Positions 8,872 to 17,247 of a DNA stretch of 64,000 nt are shown here, piece after piece. The stretch comes from Pseudomonas fluorescens. GTDB lineage: Bacteria > Pseudomonadota > Gammaproteobacteria > Pseudomonadales > Pseudomonadaceae. Within the stretch, counting starts at the first letter, position 1. The number at the start of each line of letters is the position of its first letter. The notes under the pieces were generated by a model that saw only the letters and a list, made by a program, of their open reading frames with translations, was not told the DNA's origin and did not search any database. Position numbers and translations under genes: made by a program. The stretch spans positions 930,001 to 994,000 of the forward strand of contig NZ_CP038438.1 of the NCBI RefSeq assembly GCF_004683905.1. Reading direction: 5' to 3'.

Positions 8872-8891
8872 GCGCTGAGCTGGTTTGTTCG

Positions 8892-8928
8892 AAAGCCCCT
8901 GAGGTGTAGGCCTTGGGGGCTTTTTTTT
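8892..8928 (+). terminator. Intrinsic terminator of prfC
   Basis: AAAGCCCC(T) and GGGGGCTTT form the stem around an 18-nt loop, followed by a run of eight T. Confidence 0.85.
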
Positions 8929-8980
8929 GGGGGCTTTGGTCTTGGCGGCCTTTGGGCCGACCAGGTTCTTGGTTTTTTTG

Positions 8981-9311
8981 TGTACATATCCGTTTTCTCG
9001 GTAATGGCTACTTAGGGTTTCGCCCTTACGGCGAGTCACCTTTTCCAAACGCCGAAAAGGTAACCCAAAAGGCTTGCTCCTACGTTCGGCCCACTCGCTG
9101 GGGCTCGGGGTCCCTTCGCTCCGGGATTGATCCGGGCGCAGCGCCTCCGGTTTGCTTCGCTGCACCTCCTCTCGCTGTGTTTGGCTTCGCCAAACGGTCG
9201 CTGCGCTCCCACCCCCGGATCAATCCCTCCACTCAGCCTTCCGACGTCGCCCGTGGATCAAGATCAAAAGCTTTCGGCGAGCTGACACTCGGCCATTTGA
9301 GTGGTGAAAAG
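8981..9311. repeat. Long structured dispersed repeat, copy 1
   Basis: This roughly 330-bp non-coding element matches 24352-24676 over nearly its full length. It folds into nested hairpins. ACCTTTTC/GAAAAGGT is at 9038-9061. A 14-bp perfect outer stem pairs GGGATTGATCCGGG (9123-9136) with CCCGGATCAATCCC (9214-9227). Inside that, GTTTGGC-TTC-GCCAAAC lies at 9179-9195. Copy 2 changes the third base pair of the first hairpin from C-G to T-A on both arms. The element sits between prfC and an unrelated MFS gene and has no plausible gene on either strand. Confidence 0.85.
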
Positions 9312-9335
9312 CATGCGCCTGGCTTTAGCTTTTTC

Positions 9336-9605
9336 TGTGGGAGCTGGCTTGCCAGCGATGGCGGCCTGATAGCCGACCAATTTCTACCTGAATACACCGG
9401 GTTCAACCTGTGGGAGCGGGCTTGCTCGCGAAGGCGGCCTGACAGCCGACCAATCTCTACCTGAATACACCGGTTTCAACCTGTGGGAGCGGGCTTGCTC
9501 GCGAAGGCTGCCTGACAGCCGACCAGTCTCCAGCTGACCGCACCCATTCCCACTGTAGGAGCCAGCCTGCTGGCGATGGCGGCCTGACAGCCGACCAGTT
9601 TCTCT
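9336..9605. repeat. Tandem array of four REP units (about 73 bp each)
   Basis: Units begin at 9336, 9409, 9482 and 9554. Each opens with TGTGGGAGC or TGTAGGAGC, carries the small palindrome (GGCTTGCCAGC, GGGCTTGCTCGCGA or CAGCCTGCTGG), and then a shared linker with CCTGACAGCCGACCA. Units two and three are almost identical. The head-to-tail arrangement differs from the head-to-head REPINs elsewhere in the window. Confidence 0.88.
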
Positions 9606-9751
9606 AATCCAATTGAGCGACTGAAGGAAGCTCCTTGCAGGGACTGTAGGACGAATCCGTATTTTGAGATCTCAAGGTTCTTGAACGCGACAACCGGCGC
9701 GCTGGACGTTAGTGTTCCAGGTCACGCCAGTCGCTTTGAGAGGTCAATGGA

Positions 9752-10981
9752 ATGACGCGCAACCTCATCCATCTGCTGCGCCCCAATGGCTATTTCAGTC
9801 TGATGGCCTGGGTGCTTGCGGCGTTGCTGTTCATCAATCGTCTGAGCAGCATGGTCAAGTTGTTCATGGCGCTGTATCTGCGTCAGGAGCTGGGGCTGGC
9901 GATTGAAACCGTCGGCTGGTTGCTGTCGGCCTATGGTGCCGGGTTGTTGGTCGGTTCGATGCTGGGTGGTTTGCTCAGTGACCATGTGCGTACGGCGCGG
10001 CTGACGGCGGGGTTGTTCTTTGTTTCGGTGTGGGTGTTGATCCTGCTGGGGCTGGTCTCGCAAGTGCCGTTGCTTGCGGCATTGCTGTTGCTCAGCGGGA
10101 CGATCGATGGGGCCATTCGCACCCTGCACCAACGCCTGATCATGGAGTACTGCGAAGTCTCTCAACGCTCGCGCGCGCAGGCCTTGAGCCGGGTGGCGCG
10201 TAACCTTGGCATGGCCGCCGCGGGTGTGGCGGGCGGGGTGTTGGCGCAGACGGATTTCCGTTGGGTGTTTTTTGTCAGTGCGGCGATGACGTTGCTGGCG
10301 TTGCTGTGGTTTGTGCGCACTACCTGGCGCCGTGCGGTGCTTGAACCCGATGAGGTGACCGAGGCTGGCACGGGCACACCGTTGCGCGACGCGGCGTTCC
10401 TCTGGCTGCTCGGTGCGGCCGTGTTGCTGGGGATGGCCTTCGACACGGTTTACAGCACGCTGGGCAACTATCTGCGCGACTACTACCACTTGAGCACCGA
10501 GGCCATCGGCTGGCAGTTCGGGCTTAACGCGATGCTGGTGGTGGCGCTGCAGATACCACTGACGCATTGGGGCGAGCGCTGGGGCTTGCGTCGGCAATTG
10601 CTGGCGGGTTGTGTGTTGCTGGCGGTCGGGTTGGGAATGCTGCCGTTTGGTTCGGGGCTGTTTTACGTGTGTTTGTCGACGGTGATCTGGACGTTGGGTG
10701 AAGCTTTTTTCATGCCGCCGATGAATGTGCTGGTCATGCGGCATGCGCAGGGCGGCAAAAGCGGCCAGTATTTCGGCCTGTTTTTCATGAGCTGGAGCGC
10801 CAGTGCATTGCTGTCGCCGGTGTTGAGTGGTCAGTTGTATGGTCGCTTCGGCGGCCACAGTGTATGGCTTGCAAGCGCGACACTGGCGTTGTTGACCTTG
10901 CCGCTGATCTGCCTGGCGACGCGCTCATCGACCCAGGCCAAAGTGCTGGCCACCAGCAAACGCACGGCCTCGCTTAGCTGA
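9752..10981 (+). CDS. MFS transporter (drug-exporter-like)
   Basis: This 409-residue inner-membrane protein has about twelve hydrophobic segments in two halves. The loop 2-3 signature is LVGSMLGGLLSDHVRTARL (residues 69-87), a variant of the MFS GxxxDRxGRR motif, and a matching loop in the second half reads HWGERWGLRRQLL. It begins MTRNLIHLLRPNGYF, with GAGAGG upstream. It stands alone between repeats and a small secreted protein. The fold resembles single-gene efflux members such as MdtH-like proteins, but no substrate can be assigned. The C-terminal tail is Ser/Thr/Lys-rich and cytoplasmic. Confidence 0.8.
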   Translation: MTRNLIHLLRPNGYFSLMAWVLAALLFINRLSSMVKLFMALYLRQELGLAIETVGWLLSAYGAGLLVGSMLGGLLSDHVRTARLTAGLFFVSVWVLILLGLVSQVPLLAALLLLSGTIDGAIRTLHQRLIMEYCEVSQRSRAQALSRVARNLGMAAAGVAGGVLAQTDFRWVFFVSAAMTLLALLWFVRTTWRRAVLEPDEVTEAGTGTPLRDAAFLWLLGAAVLLGMAFDTVYSTLGNYLRDYYHLSTEAIGWQFGLNAMLVVALQIPLTHWGERWGLRRQLLAGCVLLAVGLGMLPFGSGLFYVCLSTVIWTLGEAFFMPPMNVLVMRHAQGGKSGQYFGLFFMSWSASALLSPVLSGQLYGRFGGHSVWLASATLALLTLPLICLATRSSTQAKVLATSKRTASLS

Positions 10982-11132
10982 TTCGGTTATAGCGGTTATT
11001 CACAAGTGATCTGCCGTACCGGGGCATTTCCCGGGGTTGGTCAGCGTCCTATCTGGTGAACCGGACTGATCGGAACTAGATTTCATTCAGCGCCGGATCG
11101 GCACCCCAGGCTTCAACCACGAAAGGATGGAA

Positions 11133-11393
11133 ATGGCTATGAGCATTTTTCAACGCATTGTGCTGTTGCTTAAGGTTTTGGTGATGTTGACGCTTGGCAC
11201 TACGGCGGCGTGGGCAAGTTCTGCCACACCATCACAGGGGTTTAACGCAGCCCACGGACAAGCCGGTGTGGTCATGCTGGCCAAGTCGGAATCCGAACCG
11301 GGCGATCAGGATCAGGGCGGCAGCAAGGATGATGACGACTCGACCACTGACGAGCCGGACACTGACGATGACGAAGGCGACAGCCAGTCGTAA
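11133..11393 (+). CDS. Small exported protein with strongly acidic tail (unknown function)
   Basis: I do not recognise a family for this 86-residue product. Residues 1-30 form a signal peptide or membrane anchor (MAMSIFQRIVLLLKVLVML, then TTAAWA before SS). The last 36 residues are almost all Asp, Glu, Ser, Gly and Thr (SKDDDDSTTDEPDTDDDEG), suggesting an intrinsically disordered, cation-binding tail in the periplasm. ATG 11133 is preferred: AAAGG ends six bases upstream, whereas ATG 11127 touches it. ATG 11139 is also possible. A strong terminator follows directly, so this is a complete monocistronic unit. Calcium or metal binding is only a guess from composition. Confidence 0.65.
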   Translation: MAMSIFQRIVLLLKVLVMLTLGTTAAWASSATPSQGFNAAHGQAGVVMLAKSESEPGDQDQGGSKDDDDSTTDEPDTDDDEGDSQS

Positions 11394-11408
11394 ATCGCCG
11401 GCAAAAGA

Positions 11409-11455
11409 AAACCCCTTCTTCCCCGACTGATGCGCAATCGGGGGAGAAGGGGTTT
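11409..11455 (+). terminator. Intrinsic terminator of the small acidic-protein gene
   Basis: AAACCCCTTC pairs with GAAGGGGTTT and CCCCGA with TCGGGG, giving a stem of about 17 bp with a one-base bulge. Only a short T tract follows. The same hairpin preceded by GCAAAAGAAA could also act on the minus strand. Confidence 0.75.
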
Positions 11456-11486
11456 GGTTAACGCTTTAGCGACAACTCAAGTTCCC

Positions 11487-11576
11487 TGTGGGAGGAGGCT
11501 TGCTCTCGAAAGCAGTGAGTCAGTCACCATTATCAGTGACTGTCACACCGCATTCGCGAGCAAGCCCGCTCCCACA
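11487..11576. repeat. REPIN
   Basis: Left arm TGTGGGAGGAGGCTTGCT is a diverged REP. The right arm is the canonical inverted form CGCGAGCAAGCCCGCTCCCA. It lies between the small acidic-protein gene and the convergent dppF end. Confidence 0.85.
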
Positions 11577-11593
11577 ATTTCGTCCGCCGTTAA

Positions 11594-12574
11594 TCAGGCG
11601 GCGCCGTCGAGAAATTGCTCGGCGTAGTGGCAGGCCACCTGGCGATTATCCAATTCACGCAACAACGGCTCTTCAGTGCTGCAACGCTCGGTCGCGTACG
11701 GGCAGCGCTTGTGGAACGCGCAGCCCGGTGGCGGGTTCAGCGGGTTGGGCAATTCGCCGACGATCTTGATTTTCGGCTTGTTCGGGTCCGGGTGAATGGT
11801 CGGGGTCGCCGACAGCAACGCCTGGGTGTACGGGTGCAGCGGACGTTCGTAGATAGCGTCTTTCGGGCCCATTTCCACCGGGCGACCGAGGTACATCACC
11901 ATCACGTCATCGGCCACATGTTGCACCACCGCCAGGTTGTGCGAGATGAACACGTACGCCGTGTTGAACTCTTGCTGCAGATCCATGAACAGGTTCAGCA
12001 CCTGGGCCTGAATCGACACGTCCAGTGCCGAGGTAGGCTCATCCGCCACCAGCACTTTCGGTTGCAGCATCATCGCCCGGGCGAGAGCGATCCGCTGGCG
12101 CTGACCGCCGGAGAACATGTGCGGATAGCGCTGGTAGTGCTCGGGACGCAAGCCGACCTGCTTCATCATCGCCTGGACTTTTTCGCGGCGTTCAGCGGCG
12201 GACAGGTTGGTGTTGATCAGCAGCGGCTCGCCGAGTTGGTCTCCGACTTTCTGCCGTGGGTTCAACGACGCGTACGGGCTCTGGAATACCATCTGCACGT
12301 CTTTGCGCAGTTGTTTGCGCTGGGCCTTGTCGGCGCCAGCCACTTCCTGGCCGGCGATTTTCAACGAACCGGACGACGGCTCTTCAATCAGGGTCAGGGC
12401 GCGGGCGAGGGTGGATTTGCCGCAGCCCGATTCGCCGACTACGGCGAGGGTCTTGCCGGCTTCCAGTTCGAACGACACGCCGTTGAGCGCGCGTACGGTG
12501 GCGTGCCCCTTGAACAGGCCACGGGATACTTCGTAGTGACGGGTCAGGTCGCGGGCGGTAAGTACGACGGCCAT
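11594..12574 (-). CDS. dppF: Dipeptide ABC importer, ATP-binding subunit DppF
   Basis: This is one of the two ATPases of the di/oligopeptide importer. The 326 residues show Walker A GESGCGKST (47-55), the signature MFSGGQRQRIALARA, Walker B VLVADEPTSALD, and the C-terminal oligopeptide-ABC extension with a Cys cluster (PPGCAFHKRCPYATERC) known to hold an iron-sulfur centre in relatives. It begins [10 protein letters not shown], its ATG overlapping the dppD stop (TAATG). It is the last gene of the dpp operon. Confidence 0.93.
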   Translation of the reverse strand: MAVVLTARDLTRHYEVSRGLFKGHATVRALNGVSFELEAGKTLAVVGESGCGKSTLARALTLIEEPSSGSLKIAGQEVAGADKAQRKQLRKDVQMVFQSPYASLNPRQKVGDQLGEPLLINTNLSAAERREKVQAMMKQVGLRPEHYQRYPHMFSGGQRQRIALARAMMLQPKVLVADEPTSALDVSIQAQVLNLFMDLQQEFNTAYVFISHNLAVVQHVADDVMVMYLGRPVEMGPKDAIYERPLHPYTQALLSATPTIHPDPNKPKIKIVGELPNPLNPPPGCAFHKRCPYATERCSTEEPLLRELDNRQVACHYAEQFLDGAA

Positions 12575-13542
12575 TACGCCACCTCCTGGTTCAGCGGGAA
12601 GAAGCAGCGCGCGAGGCTGTTGCTTTTCGGATCAAGGGCCGGACGCTGCGCGCGGCAGGTGTCCTGCACGTACGGGCAGCGCGGCGACAGCAGGCAACCC
12701 TGCGGGCGGTCATAACGGCCCGGGACGATGCCCGGCAGTGTCGCCAGACGCTCGGCGCCCTGGCTGTGTTCCGGAATCGCCTTGAGCAGCGCTTCGCTGT
12801 ACGGGTGCGCCGGGATGTCGAACAGTTGCGGCACCTGACCGACTTCAACAGCCTGGCCTGCGTACATCACACAGACGCGCTGAGCGGTTTCGGCCACGAC
12901 CGCGAGGTCGTGAGTGATCAGCACCAGGCCCATGTTCTGTTCTTTCTGCAACGCCAGCAGCAGATCCATGATCTGTGCCTGAATGGTTACGTCGAGTGCC
13001 GTGGTCGGTTCGTCGGCGATCAGCAGTTTCGGCTCGCCGGCAATCGCCATGGCGATTGCGACACGCTGGCTCATACCGCCGGACAGTTGGTGCGGGTAGG
13101 CGTCCATACGGCTGGCGGCGCCCGGGATCTCCACTTTTTCCAGCAGTTCGATGGCGCGTTTGCGCGCCTGCTTGCCGGACATTTTCAGGTGCAGCCGCAG
13201 CACTTCTTCGATCTGGAAGCCAACGGTGTAGCTCGGGTTGAGCGCGGTCATCGGGTCCTGGAACACCATCGACAGGTCTTTGCCAACGATTTGCCGACGC
13301 TGACGATTGCTCAGCTTGAGCATGTCTTTGCCGTCAAAGCTGAGCGAGTCGGCGGTGACGATGCCGGGATGCTCGATCAGGCCCATCAGCGCCATCATGG
13401 TCACGGATTTACCCGAACCCGATTCGCCTACGATCGCCAGGACTTCGCCTTTGTCGACTTTCAGGTCGAGGCCATCGACAACGGGTGTCGCGGTTTTGTC
13501 GCCGAAGCGAACGTTGAGATTCTTGATTTCTAGCAGTGACAT
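12574..13542 (-). CDS. dppD: Dipeptide ABC importer, ATP-binding subunit DppD
   Basis: This is the second ATPase of the importer: 322 residues beginning [14 protein letters not shown]. It has Walker A GESGSGKS (39-46), the signature [15 protein letters not shown], Walker [13 protein letters not shown], and the C-terminal Cys-containing extension ([17 protein letters not shown]). The ATG at 13542 is chosen because AGGAG lies six bases upstream; an in-frame start 45 nt earlier would overlap dppC and has no ribosome site. It lies 10 nt after dppC and overlaps dppF. Confidence 0.93.
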   Translation of the reverse strand: MSLLEIKNLNVRFGDKTATPVVDGLDLKVDKGEVLAIVGESGSGKSVTMMALMGLIEHPGIVTADSLSFDGKDMLKLSNRQRRQIVGKDLSMVFQDPMTALNPSYTVGFQIEEVLRLHLKMSGKQARKRAIELLEKVEIPGAASRMDAYPHQLSGGMSQRVAIAMAIAGEPKLLIADEPTTALDVTIQAQIMDLLLALQKEQNMGLVLITHDLAVVAETAQRVCVMYAGQAVEVGQVPQLFDIPAHPYSEALLKAIPEHSQGAERLATLPGIVPGRYDRPQGCLLSPRCPYVQDTCRAQRPALDPKSNSLARCFFPLNQEVA

Positions 13543-13552
13543 GGGAATCTCC

Positions 13553-14479
13553 TCAGGCGGCGTTCTTGAGTTTCGGGTCCAGCGCATCGCGCAGACCGTC
13601 GCCCATCAAGTTGATTGCCAGCACGCTGAGCAAAATGGTCAAACCAGGCAGACTCACGACCCACCAGGCGCGTTCGATGTAATCGCGGGCCGAGGCCAGC
13701 ATGGTGCCCCATTCAGGGGTTGGCGGTTGTACGCCAAGGCCGAGGAAGCCCAGGGCGGCGGCATCGAGAATCGCCGAGGAGAAGCTCAGGGTGGCCTGCA
13801 CGATCAGCGGCGCCATGCAGTTGGGCAGCACGGTGATGAACATCAGACGTGGCAGACCGGCACCGGCCAGACGCGCGGCGGTCACGTAGTCGCGGTTCAG
13901 TTCGCCCATTACCGCAGCACGGGTCAGACGCACGTAGGACGGCAGCGATACCACAGCAATGGCGATCACGGTGTTGATCAGGCCAGGGCCGAGGATGGCG
14001 ACGATCGCCACAGCCAGCAGCAGGGACGGCAGGGCCAGCATGATGTCCATCAGACGCATGATGGTCGGGCCGATCATTTTCGGGAAGAAACCGGCGAACA
14101 GACCCAGCAGGATCCCCGGGATCAGCGACATCACCACCGACGACAGACCGATCAGCAGCGACAGGCGCGAACCCTGGATCAGCCTTGACAGCAGGTCGCG
14201 ACCCAGTTCATCGGTGCCGAGCAGGAATTGCATCTGCCCGCCTTCGAGCCACGCCGGTGGCGTCAGCAGGAAGTCCCGGTATTGCTCGCTCGGGTTATGC
14301 GGGGCGACCCACGGCGCGAAGATCGCGCAGAAAATCACCAGCAGCATGAACAGCAGGCCGGCAACCGCGCCCTTGTTCTTGGAAAAGGCTTGCCAGAATT
14401 CTTTGTACGGTGACGGGTACAGCAGGCTTTGATCCGCGTTTGGAGCGGAAGTGGCTACTGAGGATGTTGGAGTGCTCAT
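13553..14479 (-). CDS. dppC: Dipeptide ABC importer, permease DppC
   Basis: This 308-residue inner-membrane permease has an N-terminal cytoplasmic segment ([17 protein letters not shown]), then about six hydrophobic helices. The coupling loop reads [17 protein letters not shown], the EAA-like motif of DppC/OppC. The OppC-type N-terminal motif [19 protein letters not shown] is present. ATG 14479 is preferred because GAGGT lies seven bases upstream; a longer frame would overlap dppB. It pairs with DppB to form the pore. Confidence 0.92.
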   Translation of the reverse strand: MSTPTSSVATSAPNADQSLLYPSPYKEFWQAFSKNKGAVAGLLFMLLVIFCAIFAPWVAPHNPSEQYRDFLLTPPAWLEGGQMQFLLGTDELGRDLLSRLIQGSRLSLLIGLSSVVMSLIPGILLGLFAGFFPKMIGPTIMRLMDIMLALPSLLLAVAIVAILGPGLINTVIAIAVVSLPSYVRLTRAAVMGELNRDYVTAARLAGAGLPRLMFITVLPNCMAPLIVQATLSFSSAILDAAALGFLGLGVQPPTPEWGTMLASARDYIERAWWVVSLPGLTILLSVLAINLMGDGLRDALDPKLKNAA

Positions 14480-14489
14480 GGTATGGACC

Positions 14490-15500
14490 TCAGCGCTGAT
14501 GACGGATGCGTGGGTTGGCAAAGCCGTAGAGGATGTCCACTACGAAGTTGACCAGAATCACCAGGCAGGCGATTAACAGGATGCCGTTTTGCACAACCGG
14601 GTAGTCCCGGGCGCCGATGGCTTCGATCAGCCATTTACCGATGCCGGGCCAGGAGAAAATGGTTTCGGTCAGGACTGCACCGGCCAGCAGGGTGCCGACT
14701 TGCAGGCCGACCACGGTCAGCACCGGAATCAGCGCGTTGCGCAGGCCGTGCACGAACACCACGCGCGAGGGCGACAGGCCTTTGGCCTTGGCGGTGCGGA
14801 TGTAGTCTTCACGCAGCACTTCGAGCATCGACGAACGGGTCATCCGCGCGATCACCGCCAGCGGAATGGTGCCGAGCACGATGGCCGGCAGGATCAGGTG
14901 ATGCAGGGCGTCGAGGAATGCGCCCATGTCATCGGCCAGCAGCGTGTCGATCAGCATGAAACCGGTGCGCGGCTCGATGTCGTAGAGCAGGTCAATCCGC
15001 CCGGAAACCGGGGTCCAGCCCAGGCTCACCGAGAAGAACATGATCAGGATCAGGCCCCACCAGAAGATCGGCATCGAATACCCCGCCAGGGAGATGCCCA
15101 TCACCCCGTGGTCGAACAGGGATCCTCGCTTGAGCGCCGCGATCACCCCGGCCAGAAGACCGAGGATGCCGGCAAACAGCAGGGCGGCCATGGACAGTTC
15201 CAGGGTCGCCGGGAAGAGGGAGGTGAACTCGGTCCATACGCTCTCACGCGTACGCAGGGATTCGCCGAGATCGCCGTGGGCCAGTTTGCCGATGTAGTCC
15301 AGGTACTGGGCATACAGCGGTTTGTTCAGACCTAGGCGTTCCATTGCCTGAGCGTGCATTTCGGGGTCGACCCGACGTTCGCCCATCATCACTTCCACGG
15401 GGTCGCCCGGAATCATGCGAATCAACGCGAAAGTCAGCAAGGTGATGCCGAAAAACGTGGGGATCAACAACCCCAGTCGGCGGGCAATAAAACTAAACAT
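14490..15500 (-). CDS. dppB: Dipeptide ABC importer, permease DppB
   Basis: This 336-residue permease has the DppB hallmarks: the N-terminal MFSFIARRLGLLIPTFFGIT helix, the periplasmic loop with RMIPGDPVEVMMGERRVDP, and the coupling loop EDYIRTAKAKGLSPSRVVF. The conserved C-terminus is LYGFANPRIRHQR. It lies 10 nt before dppC and 73 nt after the nearest binding-protein gene. It is the first of the four core transporter genes. Confidence 0.93.
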   Translation of the reverse strand: MFSFIARRLGLLIPTFFGITLLTFALIRMIPGDPVEVMMGERRVDPEMHAQAMERLGLNKPLYAQYLDYIGKLAHGDLGESLRTRESVWTEFTSLFPATLELSMAALLFAGILGLLAGVIAALKRGSLFDHGVMGISLAGYSMPIFWWGLILIMFFSVSLGWTPVSGRIDLLYDIEPRTGFMLIDTLLADDMGAFLDALHHLILPAIVLGTIPLAVIARMTRSSMLEVLREDYIRTAKAKGLSPSRVVFVHGLRNALIPVLTVVGLQVGTLLAGAVLTETIFSWPGIGKWLIEAIGARDYPVVQNGILLIACLVILVNFVVDILYGFANPRIRHQR

Positions 15501-15573
15501 CTTGTGTGGTACCTCATCAGCCGGTTAGGCGTGCCCGGCGACCCTGGGATCAGGGAGGCCGGGAGTTTCTTAT

Positions 15574-17169
15574 CTACTTCACCTGGGTAGTGGCGAAGTT
15601 ATTGGTTGTGAGAGGGCTGATGTGATAACCCTCTACGTTGTTGCGCATTGCGGTAAACATCCGGGTGTGGGCCATGCTGATCCACGGTTGGTCCTGATTA
15701 AACAGCACCTGGGCCTGTTCGTAGAGTTTGGCGCGTTCGGCCGGATCTACTTTAGCCCGTGCTTCGTCGAGCAGGGTCTGGAATTTCTCGTTGCACCAGC
15801 GCGCGTAGTTTTCGCCGTTCTTGGCTGCTTCGCAACTGAGCATAGGCGTCAGGAAGTTATCCGGGTCGCCGTTGTCGCCCGCCCATCCGGCCGACACCAT
15901 GTCGTGCTCGCCGGCCTTGGCGCGTTTGAGCATTTCGCCCCATTCCATGACGCGGATGTCGATCTTGATTCCGACCTTGGCCAGGTCAGCCTGCATCATC
16001 TGCGCGCCCAGCATCGGGTTCGGGTTGGTCGGGCCGCCACCGTTACGGGTAAACAGGGTAAACACGGTGCCTTCCGGAACCCCGGCTTCCTTGAGCAGGG
16101 CGCGTGCCTTGTCCAGATCGCGTGGCGGGTTCTTCAGGTCGTGGTTGTAGCCCAGCAGCGTCGGCGGGTACGGGTTGACCGCCACGCTGGCGTTGCCTTT
16201 GCCGAACAGCGCGTTGACGTAGGCTTCCTTGTCGAACGCGATGTCGATGGCCTTACGCACGCGCACGTCGCTCATGTATTTGTGCTGGGTGTTCATGGCG
16301 ATGTACGAGACGGTCATCGCGTCCATCTCGTCGACTTTCAGGTTGCTGTCTTTCTTGATGCTCGGGATGTCATCCGGTTTCGGATACAGCGCGATCTGGC
16401 ACTCGTTGGCCTTGAGCTTCTGCAGGCGCACGTTGTTGTCGGTGGCAATCGCCAGGATCAGCGCGTCAGCCGGGGCCTTGCCACGGAAGTAGTCCGGGTT
16501 GGCCTTGAAGCGCACCTGCGCATCCTTGGCGTAGCGCTGGAAGATAAACGGACCGGTGCCGATCGGCTTGCTGTTCAGGTCGGCAGTTTTGCCAGACTTG
16601 AGCAACTGGTCGGCGTATTCGGCCGGGTAGATCGAGGAGAACGCCATGGCGATGTCGGCCAGGAACGGCGCTTCGCGGCGGGTCAGGGTGAACTTGACCG
16701 TGTTGTCGTCGACTTTCTCTACGCTTTTGAGCAGTTCCTTGAAGCCCATGCTTTCAAAGTACGGGAAGCCCACGCTCGACAGTTTGTGCCACGGGTGATT
16801 CGGGTCCAGCTGACGCTGGAAGCTCCAGACCACGTCGTCGGCGTTCATGTCGCGGGTCGGCTTGAAGTATTCGGTGGTGTGAAACTTGACGCCTTTGCGC
16901 AGGTGGAACGTGTAGGTCAGGCCGTCTTCACTGATGTCCCAGGATTCGGCCAGTGCCGGAATCACTTCGGTGGTGCCGGGCTTGAAGTCGGCCAGGCGGT
17001 TGAAGATCGTTTCGGCCACCGCATCGGCAGTGACTGCAGTTGTGTACTGGACCATGTCGAAGCCTTCCGGACTGGCTTCGGTGCAGACCACCAAGGGTTT
17101 GGCCGAGACGCCGATGGCGGCGCTCAACAACGCGGCAGCGACGGCCGCACGTAGGGGAAGCATTTTCAT
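15574..17169 (-). CDS. Di/oligopeptide-binding protein, core-operon paralogue (DppA type)
   Basis: This is a 531-residue SBP_bac_5 (cluster C) periplasmic binding protein. The signal peptide MKMLPLRAAVAAALLSAAIG is cut near VSA/KP. Family motifs include the N-terminal LVVCTEASPEGFD, WDISEDGLTYTFHLRKGVKFH, GTGPFIF and AGWAGDNGDPDNF. The start at 17169 (MKML) has AGAGGG six bases upstream; the longer open frame lacks a site. It sits directly ahead of dppB, so it is the paralogue most tightly linked to the transporter. It diverges visibly from the other three binding proteins of the locus (CTEASPEGFD against CSEGSPAGFD). Peptide class is unknown. Confidence 0.9.
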   Translation of the reverse strand: MKMLPLRAAVAAALLSAAIGVSAKPLVVCTEASPEGFDMVQYTTAVTADAVAETIFNRLADFKPGTTEVIPALAESWDISEDGLTYTFHLRKGVKFHTTEYFKPTRDMNADDVVWSFQRQLDPNHPWHKLSSVGFPYFESMGFKELLKSVEKVDDNTVKFTLTRREAPFLADIAMAFSSIYPAEYADQLLKSGKTADLNSKPIGTGPFIFQRYAKDAQVRFKANPDYFRGKAPADALILAIATDNNVRLQKLKANECQIALYPKPDDIPSIKKDSNLKVDEMDAMTVSYIAMNTQHKYMSDVRVRKAIDIAFDKEAYVNALFGKGNASVAVNPYPPTLLGYNHDLKNPPRDLDKARALLKEAGVPEGTVFTLFTRNGGGPTNPNPMLGAQMMQADLAKVGIKIDIRVMEWGEMLKRAKAGEHDMVSAGWAGDNGDPDNFLTPMLSCEAAKNGENYARWCNEKFQTLLDEARAKVDPAERAKLYEQAQVLFNQDQPWISMAHTRMFTAMRNNVEGYHISPLTTNNFATTQVK

Positions 17170-17197
17170 CGATAACCCTCTGCAATCGGTTGAAGAC

Positions 17198-17239
17198 AAA
17201 AAACCGAACGGCCGACTCGTCATGAGTCAGCCGTCGGTT
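17198..17239 (-). terminator. Terminator between opdP and the dppA-type gene
   Basis: On the minus strand CCGACGGCTGACTC pairs with GAGTCGGCCGTTCGG (two bulges), followed by six T. It follows the opdP stop and precedes the core binding-protein gene. Most opdP transcripts should stop here, and dppA-BCDF may need its own promoter or read-through. Confidence 0.7.
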
Positions 17240-17247
17240 GGCGGTTT

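Noticed and set aside
7168..9165. 665-codon open frame opposite prfC
   Set aside because: It lies fully over prfC and the folded repeat, shows no known motif and has a composition typical of antisense frames.
9336..9605. Possible CRISPR array
   Set aside because: Period of about 73 bp with palindromic REP cores, related linkers and no cas genes; these are tandem REP units.
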